This document shows positions 25,574 to 35,419 of a stretch of 50,106 bases of DNA, piece after piece. Origin of the DNA: Aeromonas veronii bv. veronii (GTDB lineage Bacteria > Pseudomonadota > Gammaproteobacteria > Enterobacterales > Aeromonadaceae). Location: assembly GCF_000820225.1 (NCBI RefSeq), contig NZ_CDDK01000011.1, forward strand, positions 584 through 50,689, written 5' to 3'. Positions within the stretch are counted from its first letter, which is position 1. Every line of letters starts with the position of its first letter. The notes beneath the pieces were generated by a model. That model worked only from the letters and a program-made list of their open reading frames with translations, was not told the origin of the DNA and did not search any database. A program made the translations under genes and the position numbers.

Positions 25574-27010
25574 TTAGTGCAGTGGAATGGTACCGTCCAT
25601 CACCTTGTAGAAGGCCAGCACGGCACAGCCGAGCAGGGCCGCCGTCATCCCCTGCTCCAACCGGTTAAGGCCGCGCAGACCGTGATGCTGACGCGCCTTC
25701 CAGTAGATGAAGATGCCCGGGCTGTAGAGCAGCGCCACCAGCAACAGGTACTCCACACCGGCTGCGTAGACCAGCCAGCAGCCGTAAACCGTCGCCACCA
25801 GGGCCAGCAGCAGGTCACGCTTGCGCTGATGGGGTTGATCCTGATAGGTCTCCCCTTTCAATGCCAGTTTCAGACCATAAGCGCCAGAGAATACATACGG
25901 CACCAGCGCCGCCGAGGTCGCGATGTTGACCAGCGCCAGATAGGTGCTGCTCTGGAAGTAGATGATGATCAGGAAGATCTGCACCAGACAGGTAGAGCAC
26001 CAGAGGGACACCTGTGGCGAGCCGTTCTTGTTCTCCTTGGCAAACCAGCCCGGGAAGACGCCGGTCTTGCCTGCGATGTAGGGCACTTCAGCGGCCAGCA
26101 CGGTCCAGCTGAGCAGAGCCCCCATCACCGACACCACAAGACCAATGTTGATAAGCCAGGCGCCCCAGGGGCCGACCACGGCCTCGAGGATCATGGCGGT
26201 CGAGGGGTTCTTGAGCGCCGCCAGTTGCGGCTGGCTCATGACACCAAGCGAGAACAGGGTCACCATCACATAGAGTGTCAGGGCGCCGAGCAGCGCCAGC
26301 ACGGTGGCACGGCCCACATCCTTGCGATGACGGGCACGGGCAGAGACCACCACGGCCCCTTCAATCCCGATAAAGACCCAGAGGGTCACCTTCATGGTGG
26401 ACTTGACCTGATCCATCACGGAGCCCAGCTCCATGTTGTTCTGGCCCCAGATATCCAGAGTGAAGGTATCCATGTTGAAAGCCAGCAGGATCGCAACACA
26501 GAAGACGATGAGCGGCACCATCTTGGCGATGGTGGTGACGATATTCACCAGCGCAGCAACCTGTACCCCGCGCAGCACCAGCGCATGCACCGACCAGATC
26601 AGGATGGAGGCCAGCGTGATGGCGACCGGCGTATTGCCGTCACCGAAGATGACGTTGTCCGGCGTATCGAAGAAGTAGCTCAGGGCGCTGAACACCACGA
26701 TGGCGTAAGAGACGTTGGCCAGCAGTTGGCAGAGCCAGTAACCCCAAGCGGCGTTGAAACCGATGAAATCGCCGAAACCGGCTTTGGCATAGCTGAAGAT
26801 ACCGCCATCGAGATCGGGGCGGCGCATGGAGAGGTTCTGATAGACCAGCGCGAGACAGATCATGCCAAGACCGGTGATGGCCCAACCCAGGGCGACCGCC
26901 CCGGCACTGGCATGCGCAGCAATGTTTTGTGGCAGACTGAAGACCCCGGCGCCGACCATGGAGCCGATCACCAGCGAAATGAGGGCGCCCAGCCCTAGTT
27001 TCTTGTCCAT
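25574..27010 (-). CDS. APC-superfamily basic amino acid antiporter (arginine:ornithine type)
   Basis: 478 residues with 12 or 13 membrane helices. 'LISLVIGSMVGAGVFSLPQN' is the APC helix-1 substrate motif, and 'VFIGIEGAVVVSARARHRKDVG' is typical of the ArcD/LysI/cadaverine-like antiporter branch. Such carriers swap arginine for ornithine, or related cationic amino acids, across the inner membrane for arginine deiminase or acid-resistance pathways. No arcABC or decarboxylase gene is in the window, so the substrate is not fixed. AGGATTG site before the ATG; ends with its own terminator, so it is a single-gene unit. Confidence 0.87.
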   Translation of the reverse strand: MDKKLGLGALISLVIGSMVGAGVFSLPQNIAAHASAGAVALGWAITGLGMICLALVYQNLSMRRPDLDGGIFSYAKAGFGDFIGFNAAWGYWLCQLLANVSYAIVVFSALSYFFDTPDNVIFGDGNTPVAITLASILIWSVHALVLRGVQVAALVNIVTTIAKMVPLIVFCVAILLAFNMDTFTLDIWGQNNMELGSVMDQVKSTMKVTLWVFIGIEGAVVVSARARHRKDVGRATVLALLGALTLYVMVTLFSLGVMSQPQLAALKNPSTAMILEAVVGPWGAWLINIGLVVSVMGALLSWTVLAAEVPYIAGKTGVFPGWFAKENKNGSPQVSLWCSTCLVQIFLIIIYFQSSTYLALVNIATSAALVPYVFSGAYGLKLALKGETYQDQPHQRKRDLLLALVATVYGCWLVYAAGVEYLLLVALLYSPGIFIYWKARQHHGLRGLNRLEQGMTAALLGCAVLAFYKVMDGTIPLH

Positions 27011-27325
27011 TTCAATCCTGTTTATTTAGGCGGCGGCAGAGCGTCCGTATTCATACTGCGCGCAATATGGGAGGGGCTGGGAATCCTGACCCCGTGAAAA
27101 AGGCGGCAACTATATTGCATGACTATTCCGACCGCAATCCCTCGTCCCGTCAATCATGCACCGCCTTGACCGCGCGCAATTTTACAGCACTGACCCATAT
27201 GGCCTGTGAGCTGGCTCAAATTAACCAAGACCCATTGATATTTCTCATTTTTCTGCCAACACAACCTGACTCGCATGGTTCCTATGCATCGCCATTCAGG
27301 CACTCTCTGTATAAATAATCTGCAT
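27011..27325. other. Intergenic region between antiporter and SDR genes
   Basis: About 315 bases that must carry the promoter of the antiporter. I see no gene, no convincing ArgR box and no clear promoter hexamers. Confidence 0.5.
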
Positions 27326-27353
27326 AAAAAAGCCCCGGTGGAAACACCGGGGC
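27326..27353 (-). terminator. Terminator of the valine/isoleucine degradation operon
   Basis: Minus strand: perfect nine-base stem GCCCCGGTG / CACCGGGGC with a TTTC loop, followed by six T. It lies just past the SDR stop codon. Confidence 0.93.
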
Positions 27354-27368
27354 CCATTATGTAAATCC

Positions 27369-28148
27369 CTATAAACGCAAACCGCCATCCAGTTCTATCA
27401 TCCTTCCCGACAGATAGTCGTTGGCAAAAATAAAGCTCACCGTCTCGGCCAGCTGTTGCGCCTCGCCAAGGGTGCCGACCGGAATGGCCTGCTGCATCCG
27501 TGCCATCGCCTCCGGCTTCATCGCCGCCGTCATGTCGGTGGCAAACACCCCGGGGGCAATCCCCATCACCCGAATGCCATGGCGCGCCAACTCCCGCGCC
27601 CAGGTCACCACCAGCGAGGCAACCCCCGCCTTGCTGGCGGCATAGTTGCTCTGGCCAATATTGCCGGCGCGGGCGATAGAGGAGATGTTGATGATGACGC
27701 CCCCCTGCCCCTCTTGCGCCATCAGCGCCGCCCCCTCGCGACCGCAGAGGAAGGTACCTGTGAGGTTGACGTCAATCACACTCTGCCACTGGGCCAGCGT
27801 CATCTTCTCCACCAGCTCACCCTCTTTCACCTTGATCAGCATGCCATCGCGCAAAATGCCGGCGCAGTTGATAAGACCGTGCAGTACTCCAAAACGCTCC
27901 TTGATGGCAGCAAACACGGCCTCGACCTCGGCTTCGCTCGCCACATTGCAGACAAACAGCTCGCACTGGCTATCTTGATCACACTGACCATTCTGGCTGT
28001 GAATCATGGCGGCGGTCGCCTCCAGATCGGCGCGATTGATGTCGAGCAGCGCCAGCGTCGCCCCCTGTGCGCCCAGGGCCAGCGCAATGGCCCGTCCCAA
28101 GCCACGTCCGGCACCGGTAATAACGATGACCTTATCTTTGATATCCAT
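27369..28148 (-). CDS. SDR dehydrogenase, probably 2-methyl-3-hydroxyacyl-CoA type
   Basis: 259 residues from the Met at 28148 (AAGGAG upstream; the longer frame is the previous gene's shadow). Classical SDR: 'VITGAGRGLGRAIAL' binds NAD(P), 'NCAG' follows, and the catalytic set is in 'INISSIARAGNIGQSNYAASKAG' (Ser, Tyr, Lys; given in parts). It ends with 'ELDGGLRL'. As the last gene of a branched-chain acyl-CoA operon, it most likely oxidises 2-methyl-3-hydroxybutyryl-CoA in isoleucine breakdown, the role of the SDR in ivd operons. A FabG-like role cannot be excluded from sequence alone. Confidence 0.82.
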   Translation of the reverse strand: MDIKDKVIVITGAGRGLGRAIALALGAQGATLALLDINRADLEATAAMIHSQNGQCDQDSQCELFVCNVASEAEVEAVFAAIKERFGVLHGLINCAGILRDGMLIKVKEGELVEKMTLAQWQSVIDVNLTGTFLCGREGAALMAQEGQGGVIINISSIARAGNIGQSNYAASKAGVASLVVTWARELARHGIRVMGIAPGVFATDMTAAMKPEAMARMQQAIPVGTLGEAQQLAETVSFIFANDYLSGRMIELDGGLRL

Positions 28149-28200
28149 CAATGCTCCTTGTAGCTGGTCGAAGGGAGATGCCTTGAAGAGAGGTGGCCCG

Positions 28201-29103
28201 TCAGGCGGGATCCTGTTTATCCAGATAGAGTTCGACGATGCTGGAGAAATCGCGCCCCCCCTGCCCCTGAGCGGCATGCAGGTTGAACAGGTTGCGGGCC
28301 AGCGCACCCATGGGCACAGCGCTGTGGCCATGCTCGGCCAGCGCCATGGCCAATCCCAAATCTTTCACCATCAGCCGGGTCATAAAGCCCCCCTGATAGT
28401 TGCGGGCGGCAGGGACATTCTCCATCACCCCGGGCCAGGGGTTGTAGCGCTCCAGACTCCAGTTGTTGCCGGAGCTCTTGCCCATGATGGTGGAGAGCAC
28501 GGCGGGATCCAGCCCCTCCTTCACCCCGAGGGCCAGCGCCTCGGCAGTGCCCGCCATATGGATCGCAAGCAGCATGTTGTTGCACATCTTGGCGATCTGC
28601 CCGGCACCCAGCGTCCCGGCGTGAAACAGGTTCTGCCCCATGCAGGCGAGCAGAGGTTTCGCCGACTCGAAATCCGCCCCATCGCCGCCAACGATAAAGG
28701 TGAGCGTCCCGGCGGCCGCACCGGCGACACCGCCCGAGACAGGGGCATCAATAAAGCGCAAACCGCGGGCGCGGGCCGCTTCCCCGACCTGACGGGCAGA
28801 GTCGACATCTATGGTGGAGCAGTCGATCACCAGTGCACCAACCGGCAGGGCTGCCAGCAGATCCTGCCCCTCAGACAACCAAAGATCGCGCACATGCTCC
28901 CCCGCAGGTAGCATGCTGATCACCACCTCGCAGCCGGTCACCGCCTCACGGGCATCCCCCGCTGCGATACAGCCAGCGGCGATGGCGCGCTCAATGTTTT
29001 GGGCAACCAGATCAAACACCTGCACCGTGTGCCCGGCCCCGGCCAAATTGGCCGCCATGGGGCCGCCCATGTTGCCGAGCCCGATAAACCCTATCCTTGT
29101 CAT
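28201..29103 (-). CDS. mmsB: 3-hydroxyisobutyrate dehydrogenase
   Basis: 300 residues. The N terminus 'IGFIGLGNMGGPMAANLAGAGH' (in parts: GLGNMGGPMA) is the NAD-binding motif of beta-hydroxyacid dehydrogenases. 'FIDAPVSGGVAGAAAGTL' is the substrate-binding motif, and 'GAGQIAKMCNNMLLAIHM' carries the catalytic lysine. It oxidises 3-hydroxyisobutyrate to methylmalonate semialdehyde in valine degradation. AAGGAG precedes the ATG. The next enzyme, MmsA, is usually encoded nearby but is absent from this window. Confidence 0.93.
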   Translation of the reverse strand: MTRIGFIGLGNMGGPMAANLAGAGHTVQVFDLVAQNIERAIAAGCIAAGDAREAVTGCEVVISMLPAGEHVRDLWLSEGQDLLAALPVGALVIDCSTIDVDSARQVGEAARARGLRFIDAPVSGGVAGAAAGTLTFIVGGDGADFESAKPLLACMGQNLFHAGTLGAGQIAKMCNNMLLAIHMAGTAEALALGVKEGLDPAVLSTIMGKSSGNNWSLERYNPWPGVMENVPAARNYQGGFMTRLMVKDLGLAMALAEHGHSAVPMGALARNLFNLHAAQGQGGRDFSSIVELYLDKQDPA

Positions 29104-29154
29104 CCCGCTTGCTCCTTGCGTTGCTGATGGCGGCGTCCGCCGGTTGCCAACCTG

Positions 29155-30267
29155 TTATTCCTTGCAGGCCAACGGATTGCGCCCCTGCGGCCAGCGATAG
29201 AACTCGTCCAGCCACTCCCCCTCCGGTGGCAACCGTTGCCAGCGGGGATCTTTATCCTTGTCGATCAGCAGTGCCCGTACCCCTTCCACAAAATCCCCCT
29301 TCAGCACGCAGTTGACCGAGAGGGTCAGCTCCTCGGCAAATACCTCTGCCAGTGAGTTGCGGCGAGCCTGCCAATATTGGCGCCACAAAATGGCGCGGCT
29401 GATGGGGCTGCCAGTGCGGCAGAGCTGCTGCGCCTGCTGGAGTACCGTCTCCTGTTCATCGAACTGAGCTTCGAACAACCGCGCCAATACCCCTTGCAGC
29501 GTGCGTCCCGCCAGCAAGGCATCGATCCTCTGTTGATGGGGCAGCAATACTGGCGCTGGCAAGCGGGCCGCCACCTCACGGTGCAATCCCCTGAGCAGCA
29601 GATCGATCTGCTCACGGGGATCACCACTGCCAGTCCAGTCGAGTACGGCGAGGTGTGACAGCAGCGCACTGTGCTCGCCACTGGCGATGGCGTGATCCGC
29701 CAGCCCAAGACCGATGGCATCACTCCCGTTGAAGCGGGCGCCAGTCAGACCGAGCCAGAGCCCGAGTCGCCCCGGCATCCGGCTTAAAAACCAGCTTGCC
29801 CCCACGTCGGGGTAGAGGCCGATGGTCACCTCCGGCATGGCGAACAGGCTTCTTTCGGTCACCACCCGAAAATCGGCTCCGGCAAACAGGCCAATGCCGC
29901 CCCCCATGCAGATACCGTCCGCCACGCAGATCAGGGGCTTGCGGTAAGAGTGGATGTGGTGGTCGAGCCGGTACTCCTGCTCGAAAAAGTCGCGGGCATA
30001 TTCGAACAGTTCCGATCCGCTTGCCTCCTGTTTGCGGTAATAGAAGGAGCGGATATCGCCACCGGCACAAAATGCCTTCTCACCCGCCCCCTGCAACAGC
30101 ACACAGACGATGGCGGGATCCTGCTCCCAACGGGTCAGCGTCTGTTGCAGGATCTGGATCATCGGCAGGCTCAATGCGTTGAGAGACGCCGGGCTGTCGA
30201 GGGTCAACACCCCGATCTGATGACCATCTTCGGTGGGATAACAGCTAACCTTGACCGGCTCACTCAT
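29155..30267 (-). CDS. 3-hydroxyisobutyryl-CoA hydrolase
   Basis: 370 residues, crotonase superfamily but longer than hydratases, as is usual for HIBYL-CoA hydrolases. Motifs: 'GAGEKAFCAGGDIRSFY' (oxyanion hole), 'DGICMGGGIGLFAG', and 'MPEVTIGLYPDVGASWFLSR' with the catalytic Glu and Asp region characteristic of the hydrolases. It releases CoA from 3-hydroxyisobutyryl-CoA in valine breakdown, feeding MmsB, the next gene. GGAGC ribosome site before the ATG. Confidence 0.9.
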   Translation of the reverse strand: MSEPVKVSCYPTEDGHQIGVLTLDSPASLNALSLPMIQILQQTLTRWEQDPAIVCVLLQGAGEKAFCAGGDIRSFYYRKQEASGSELFEYARDFFEQEYRLDHHIHSYRKPLICVADGICMGGGIGLFAGADFRVVTERSLFAMPEVTIGLYPDVGASWFLSRMPGRLGLWLGLTGARFNGSDAIGLGLADHAIASGEHSALLSHLAVLDWTGSGDPREQIDLLLRGLHREVAARLPAPVLLPHQQRIDALLAGRTLQGVLARLFEAQFDEQETVLQQAQQLCRTGSPISRAILWRQYWQARRNSLAEVFAEELTLSVNCVLKGDFVEGVRALLIDKDKDPRWQRLPPEGEWLDEFYRWPQGRNPLACKE

Positions 30268-30285
30268 AAACGGCTCCGTATGGAT

Positions 30286-31068
30286 TTATTTTGTTGGGCC
30301 ATATTGCCAGCGCGGTAAGCGTTTCTCCAAGAAGGCGGCCACCCCTTCACGCTGATTGGCATCGCTAAAGAGATCGAGAAACAGCGACCGCTCAAGGGGC
30401 AAGGCGGCATCCCGCGGACCACTGCGGCCCTGATTGATCAGGGTTTTGCAGGCGCGCAGGGCGCTCGGGCTCTGGCGCTCCACCAGATGGGCCATCTGGT
30501 GCGCCGCCTCCCACGCCTGACCGGTTTTCACCACCTCCTCCACCAGCCCCATCTCGTAGGCCAGCGAGGCACTCACCTTCTCACCGCAGAGGATCATCCG
30601 CTTGGCCCAGCCCGGCCCCACCAGCTCGGTCAGGCGCTGAGTGCCACCGGCACAGGGAAGCAAGCCCACCGAGGCTTCCGGCAGTCCCAGCAACGCCTGC
30701 TGCTCGGCGATGCGGATATCACAGGCCAACGCCACTTCCAGGCCACCGCCCATGGCATAACCATTGATGGCGGCGATACTGACGCCATGAAAACGGGCCA
30801 GCGCCTCGAAGGCCTTGCCAAAGGCCTCGGCTACTTCGCGGGCCAGCTCGACATTCCCCTCGACAAACATATTGAGGTCGGCACCGGCGCAGAAAAATTT
30901 GTCGCCCGCACCACGGATCACCAGCGCCACCACATCGGGACGACTGTCGAGCTCCACCATCATCTGCAAAAAGGCCTGCAGGCTGGCGAGGGTCCAGGTG
31001 TTGGCAGGGGGATGGTCGAGAGTGATATAGGCCACGTGGCCATGATATTCGAGTCTGATCCTTGTCAT
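30286..31068 (-). CDS. Enoyl-CoA hydratase
   Basis: 260 residues from the ATG at 31068 with AAGGAC upstream. Crotonase fold: 'GAGDKFFCAGADLNMF', 'NGYAMGGGLEVALACDIRIA', and 'LPEASVGLLPCAGGTQRL' with the second catalytic Glu. In this operon the likely substrates are methacrylyl-CoA (valine) and tiglyl-CoA (isoleucine). It is 18 bases from the hydrolase gene and 135 from the dehydrogenase upstream. Confidence 0.88.
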   Translation of the reverse strand: MTRIRLEYHGHVAYITLDHPPANTWTLASLQAFLQMMVELDSRPDVVALVIRGAGDKFFCAGADLNMFVEGNVELAREVAEAFGKAFEALARFHGVSIAAINGYAMGGGLEVALACDIRIAEQQALLGLPEASVGLLPCAGGTQRLTELVGPGWAKRMILCGEKVSASLAYEMGLVEEVVKTGQAWEAAHQMAHLVERQSPSALRACKTLINQGRSGPRDAALPLERSLFLDLFSDANQREGVAAFLEKRLPRWQYGPTK

Positions 31069-31203
31069 AACATTGTCCTTGTCGATGAAGCTGCCGCCAT
31101 GATGACAGGCTTGAATGACACCAACCTGTGGCTGGCTCACAAAGCCGAAACCGGCATGGTGCAAATCGGGTGGCAGTAGACACCCCCTTGATGCGACCAC
31201 CGG

Positions 31204-32361
31204 TTAGCCCAGCGTCAAACCGGGATCAGCCAGCATGCGGCGCGCGATGATGAGTCGCATCACCTCGTTGGTGCCCTCCAGAATGCGGTGCACCCGGGTA
31301 TCGCGCAGATAGCGCTCGAGCGGATACTCGCGGATATAACCATAGCCGCCAAAGAGTTGCAGAGCCTCATCACAGATTCGATAACCCACATCGGTGGCAA
31401 ACCGTTTGGCCATGGCACACCAGGCACTCTTGTCCGGAGCCCCGCGATCCAGCTTGTCGGCGGCCTGACGCACCAGCAAACGGGCGGCAGCCAGCTCGGT
31501 CGCCATGTCGGCCAGGCGAAACTGCACGCTCTGGAATTCGCTGATCGGGTGACCAAATTGCTGGCGCTGCTGCACATAAGCCAGCGCATCGTCCAGCGCC
31601 TGCTGGGCGGTGCCCACCGAACAGGTGGCAATATTGATGCGCCCCCCATCAAGGGCCTGCATGGCGAACTTGAATCCTTCCCCCTCTTCGCCCAACCGAT
31701 AGCTGGCAGGAATGCGAACCCCATTAAAGACAACCTCCCGGGTCGGCTGGCTGTTCCAGCCCATCTTCTCTTCTGCCTTGCCATAGCTCACACCGGGGGC
31801 ATTAGCCGGCACCATAAAGGCAGAGATCCCCTTCGCACCTTCACCACCGGTACGGGCCATCACCACCAGCACATCGCTGCTGCCTGCTCCCGAGATAAAG
31901 ACCTTGGTCCCCTCGATGAGGTAGCAGTCACCCTCGCGCACCGCACGGGTCTTGAGTGCAGCAGCATCGGAACCCGCCCCCGGCTCGGTGAGGCAATAGG
32001 AGCCCAGCAATTCGCCGCTAGCCAGTTTGGGCACCCACTCCTTGGCAACCTCGGTGGGCAACCAGTTACCCAGCATCCAGCTCACCATGTTGTGAATGGT
32101 CAGATACGCAGTAGTCGAGGTACAGCCCATGGCGAGACGCTCGAAGATGAGGCTCGCATCGAGGCGCGGCAGCCCCAATCCGCCAAACGGCTCCGGGGTA
32201 TAAAGACCGCAAAACCCGAGCCCGGCCGCCTGCTTGATGGTCGGGATCGGAAACTCATGCTCCTTGTCCCAGCGCGCGGCATGGGGTTTGAGCGCCTCAT
32301 CGGCAAAGGCGGCGGCCGCCTCCACATACGCCTGTTGATCATCGGTCAGGGTAAAATCCAT
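31204..32361 (-). CDS. Acyl-CoA dehydrogenase, isobutyryl/2-methylbutyryl type
   Basis: 385 residues. Acyl-CoA dehydrogenase signatures: 'YCLTEPGAGSDAA' and 'QLFGGYGYIREYPLERYLRD'. The catalytic Glu is expected in 'ILEGTNEVMR', the short-chain/isobutyryl position, unlike the isovaleryl enzyme encoded divergently, where that place reads 'IGAGTSE'. This FAD enzyme makes methacrylyl-CoA from isobutyryl-CoA, and probably tiglyl-CoA from 2-methylbutyryl-CoA, passing electrons to ETF. First gene of the valine/isoleucine operon. Confidence 0.9.
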   Translation of the reverse strand: MDFTLTDDQQAYVEAAAAFADEALKPHAARWDKEHEFPIPTIKQAAGLGFCGLYTPEPFGGLGLPRLDASLIFERLAMGCTSTTAYLTIHNMVSWMLGNWLPTEVAKEWVPKLASGELLGSYCLTEPGAGSDAAALKTRAVREGDCYLIEGTKVFISGAGSSDVLVVMARTGGEGAKGISAFMVPANAPGVSYGKAEEKMGWNSQPTREVVFNGVRIPASYRLGEEGEGFKFAMQALDGGRINIATCSVGTAQQALDDALAYVQQRQQFGHPISEFQSVQFRLADMATELAAARLLVRQAADKLDRGAPDKSAWCAMAKRFATDVGYRICDEALQLFGGYGYIREYPLERYLRDTRVHRILEGTNEVMRLIIARRMLADPGLTLG

Positions 32362-32528
32362 CTTGTCGTTCGCTCCCTTGTTGCCCCGCGCTTACTTTCC
32401 TGAGTTAGTGCTTTATGACGCGGCGCCCACACGCTGCGTCAGTCGGCTCTGCCACTATGGCGCTGTTGTCGTGGTAGCTGATGACGTTCTCACTACCACC
32501 TCTCCATCGACACACAACAGATTAACAA

Positions 32529-32556
32529 TTGATTTACGTTTACGCTAACGTAAACT
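32529..32556. promoter_or_regulatory. LiuR-type operator within the divergent ivd/liu control region
   Basis: Perfect palindrome GTTTACG-CTAA-CGTAAAC at 32538-32555, matching the TTTACG..CGTAAA type of site known for LiuR in gammaproteobacteria. A further TTTACG half-site overlaps on the left. It sits between a possible -35 TTGATT (32529) and -10 TAAACT (32551) for the plus-strand liu operon, so LiuR binding would block it. The surrounding 306-base gap between the two operons has no gene. Confidence 0.78.
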
Positions 32557-32667
32557 TATGGCAGAAGTGAAGTACAAAAATGGACCGACCACTGCCAGCC
32601 TTGAAGCCGAGTCAGCCGGTCGAACCAACCTTCCTACCCGATTGTCATATCCGCAAGGAGAGCATGG

Positions 32668-33810
32668 ATGCAGATGGATGAGACCCTGAATGCCCTGACC
32701 GAACAGGTTGCGGCCTTCTGCCAGAAAGTGATCGCCCCGCGCGCCAGCGAGATCGATCAGAGCAACGCCTTTCCCCGTGATCTCTGGCCCCGGATGGGTG
32801 AACTGGGGCTGCACGGCATCACGGTAGCAGAGGAGTATGACGGGGTGAATCTCGGCTATCTGGCCCACGTGCTGGTGATGGAACAGGTAAGCCGCGCCAG
32901 CGCCTCGGTCGGCCTCTCCTATGGCGCCCACTCCAATCTCTGCATCAACCAGATCCACCGCCACGGCACGGCGGAACAGAAAGCGCGCTACCTGCCACCG
33001 CTGGTGAGTGGCGAGCATGTGGGGGCACTGGCCATGAGCGAGCCGGGCGCAGGCTCCGATGTGGTCAGCATGCGCCTCACCGCGGAGCGCGAGGGCGATC
33101 ACTTCGTGCTGAACGGCAACAAGATGTGGATCACCAACGGTCCCGATGCCGACACCTTCGTCATCTATGCCAAGACAGATACCAGTGCGGGCCCCAAAGG
33201 AATTTCTGCCTTTATCGTTGAAGCCGGCACTCCCGGTTTTTCTACCGCCCAGAAGCTCGACAAGCTGGGGATGCGCGGCTCCAGCACCTGCGAGCTGGTG
33301 TTCGACAACTGCCGGGTGCCGCAGGAAAACCTGCTGGGCACCCTGCACGGCGGGGTCAAGGTGCTGATGAGCGGGCTCGATTACGAGCGGGTGGTGCTGG
33401 CTGCGGGCCCCCTTGGCATCATGCAGGCCTGTATGGATGTAGTGCTGCCCTATGTGCGTGAGCGCAAGCAGTTTGGTCAAGCCATCGGCGAGTTCCAGCT
33501 GGTACAGGGCAAGCTCGCCGACATGTATACCCGCCTCGCCAGCAGCCGGGCGCTGGTCTATTCGGTGGCGAGCGCCTGCGATCAGGGCCACACCAGCCGT
33601 AAAGATTGCGCCGCCGCTATCCTGTTTGCCGCCGAAAATGCCACCCAGATGGCGCTCGATGCCATCCAGCTGCTCGGCGGCAACGGCTACATCAACGAAT
33701 ACCCCACCGGCCGTCTGCTGCGGGACGCCAAGCTCTACGAGATAGGTGCTGGCACCTCGGAGATTCGCCGCTGGCTGATTGGTCGCGAGCTGATGGGAGA
33801 GAACGCATGA
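32668..33810 (+). CDS. liuA: Isovaleryl-CoA dehydrogenase
   Basis: 380 residues. AAGGAG lies seven bases before the ATG at 32668. Acyl-CoA dehydrogenase motifs '[15 protein letters not shown]' and '[13 protein letters not shown]' are present. The isovaleryl-specific catalytic base is in '[15 protein letters not shown]' (Glu of 'YER'), while the usual C-terminal Glu is replaced ('[11 protein letters not shown]'). It converts isovaleryl-CoA to 3-methylcrotonyl-CoA in leucine degradation. First gene of liuABCDE-R, overlapping liuB by ATGA. Confidence 0.95.
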   Translation: MQMDETLNALTEQVAAFCQKVIAPRASEIDQSNAFPRDLWPRMGELGLHGITVAEEYDGVNLGYLAHVLVMEQVSRASASVGLSYGAHSNLCINQIHRHGTAEQKARYLPPLVSGEHVGALAMSEPGAGSDVVSMRLTAEREGDHFVLNGNKMWITNGPDADTFVIYAKTDTSAGPKGISAFIVEAGTPGFSTAQKLDKLGMRGSSTCELVFDNCRVPQENLLGTLHGGVKVLMSGLDYERVVLAAGPLGIMQACMDVVLPYVRERKQFGQAIGEFQLVQGKLADMYTRLASSRALVYSVASACDQGHTSRKDCAAAILFAAENATQMALDAIQLLGGNGYINEYPTGRLLRDAKLYEIGAGTSEIRRWLIGRELMGENA

Positions 33811-35408
33811 GTCGTATCCACTCCCGTCTCGACACGGCGAGCCCGGAATATGCAGCCAATCGGGCCGCCATGCAGGGGCTGGTCGACGATCTCCATGCCC
33901 GCATTGCCGAGATCGCCCAAGGAGGCGGCGCGGCCAACAACGCCCGCCATCAGGCCCGTGGCAAGCTGCTGCCCCGCGAGCGCATCAATCAGCTGCTGGA
34001 CCCGGGCTCCCCGTTTCTCGAACTGTCGGCGCTGGCTGGCTGGCAGGTCTATGACGAGCCGGTGCCCGCCGCCGGCATCATCACCGGCATCGGCCGGGTC
34101 TCGGGCAGGCTCTGTATGCTGGTGGTGAACGACGCCACCGTGAAGGGCGGCACCTACTACCCGCTCACGGTGAAAAAGCACCTGCGCGCCCAGGCCATCG
34201 CCGAGCGGCTGCGTCTCCCCTGCCTCTATCTGGTGGATTCCGGAGGCGCCTTCTTGCCGATGCAGGACGAGGTGTTCCCCGACCGGGATCATTTTGGTCG
34301 CATCTTCTACAACCAGGCCCGCATGTCGGCCCAGAATATCCCGCAGCTGGCGGTGGTGATGGGGCTCTGCACCGCAGGCGGCGCCTACGTGCCTGCCATG
34401 GCGGACGAGTCGATCATGGTCAGGGAGCAGGCCACCATCTTTCTGGCAGGCCCGCCGCTGGTAAAGGCCGCCACCGGTGAGGAGATCAGCGCCGAGGCCC
34501 TGGGTGGCGCCGAAGTACACTGCGCCCACTCTGGAGTTGCTGATCATATGGCCCGTGACGATGCCCACGCGCTAGCCATCGCCCGCACGCTGGTTACTCA
34601 TCTGGGTAACGAGCCGATAGAGAGCAGCCCCGGCTACGAGCCCCCCTGCTACCCCATAGAGGAGCTCTACGGTCTGGTGGGCACCAGTCTCAAACGCCCT
34701 TACGACGCCCGCGAACTGATTGCACGACTGGTGGATAGCTCTGACTTTGACGAATTCAAGGCGCTGTTTGGCACCACTCTGGTGACCGGCTTTGCCCGTA
34801 TTTGCGGCATGGAAGTGGGGCTCCTCGCCAACAACGGCGTGCTGCACAGCGACAGCGCCCAGAAGGGGGCCCACTTTATCCAACTCTGTAACCGGCGTGC
34901 CATCCCGCTGCTCTTTTTGCAGAACATCACCGGTTTTATGGTGGGGAGTAGCGCAGAAAAAGAGGGGATCGCCAAGCACGGCGCCAAGCTGGTGACCGCA
35001 GTGGCCTGCAGCCGGGTGCCAAAGATCACCCTGATCATCGGCGGCAGCTTTGGTGCCGGCAACTACGGCATGTGTGGCCGCGCCTATGAACCCGATTTTC
35101 TCTTTAGCTGGCCCAACAGCCGTATCTCTGTCATGGGTGGCGAACAAGCTGCCGGAGTGCTGGTGCAGGTGCGTCGCGACAAGCTGACTGCTGAGGGCAA
35201 AGATTTGAGCGAGCAGGAAGCGGCCGCCATCCGCGCGCCCGTGATCGAACAGTATGAGCGCCAGGGTCACCCCTACTACGCCAGCGCCCGCCTCTGGGAT
35301 GATGGCGTCATTGACCCGGCCCAGAGCCGCACCGTACTGGCGCTGGCGCTCGCCGCCTGTCAGGGGGCCCGCGCAGAACCCGAGCAGTACGGCATCTTCC
35401 GGATGTAA
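33807..35408 (+). CDS. liuB: Methylcrotonyl-CoA carboxylase, carboxyltransferase (beta) subunit
   Basis: 533 residues from the ATG overlapping the liuA stop. It has the two crotonase-like halves of acyl-CoA carboxyltransferases: '[19 protein letters not shown]', '[17 protein letters not shown]', '[13 protein letters not shown]' and '[15 protein letters not shown]', then 'NITGFMVGS' and '[16 protein letters not shown]' in the second half. 'GRAYEPDF' and '[10 protein letters not shown]' are typical of the methylcrotonyl enzyme. It transfers CO2 from biotin on LiuD to 3-methylcrotonyl-CoA. Confidence 0.96.
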   Translation: MSRIHSRLDTASPEYAANRAAMQGLVDDLHARIAEIAQGGGAANNARHQARGKLLPRERINQLLDPGSPFLELSALAGWQVYDEPVPAAGIITGIGRVSGRLCMLVVNDATVKGGTYYPLTVKKHLRAQAIAERLRLPCLYLVDSGGAFLPMQDEVFPDRDHFGRIFYNQARMSAQNIPQLAVVMGLCTAGGAYVPAMADESIMVREQATIFLAGPPLVKAATGEEISAEALGGAEVHCAHSGVADHMARDDAHALAIARTLVTHLGNEPIESSPGYEPPCYPIEELYGLVGTSLKRPYDARELIARLVDSSDFDEFKALFGTTLVTGFARICGMEVGLLANNGVLHSDSAQKGAHFIQLCNRRAIPLLFLQNITGFMVGSSAEKEGIAKHGAKLVTAVACSRVPKITLIIGGSFGAGNYGMCGRAYEPDFLFSWPNSRISVMGGEQAAGVLVQVRRDKLTAEGKDLSEQEAAAIRAPVIEQYERQGHPYYASARLWDDGVIDPAQSRTVLALALAACQGARAEPEQYGIFRM

Positions 35409-35419
35409 GGAGCAAACCC

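Noticed and set aside
25478..26998. 506-codon open frame on the plus strand
   Set aside because: It runs antisense to the antiporter gene, has a His/Gln/Asp-rich composition typical of a shadow of a membrane-protein gene, and no ribosome site.
27011..27325. ArgR boxes upstream of the antiporter gene
   Set aside because: Only scattered half-site-like sequences, no pair close to the known box.
31288..32403. 371-codon plus-strand frame
   Set aside because: Antisense to the isobutyryl-type acyl-CoA dehydrogenase.
32545..33591. 348-codon minus-strand frame
   Set aside because: Antisense to liuA and would run through the LiuR operator region.
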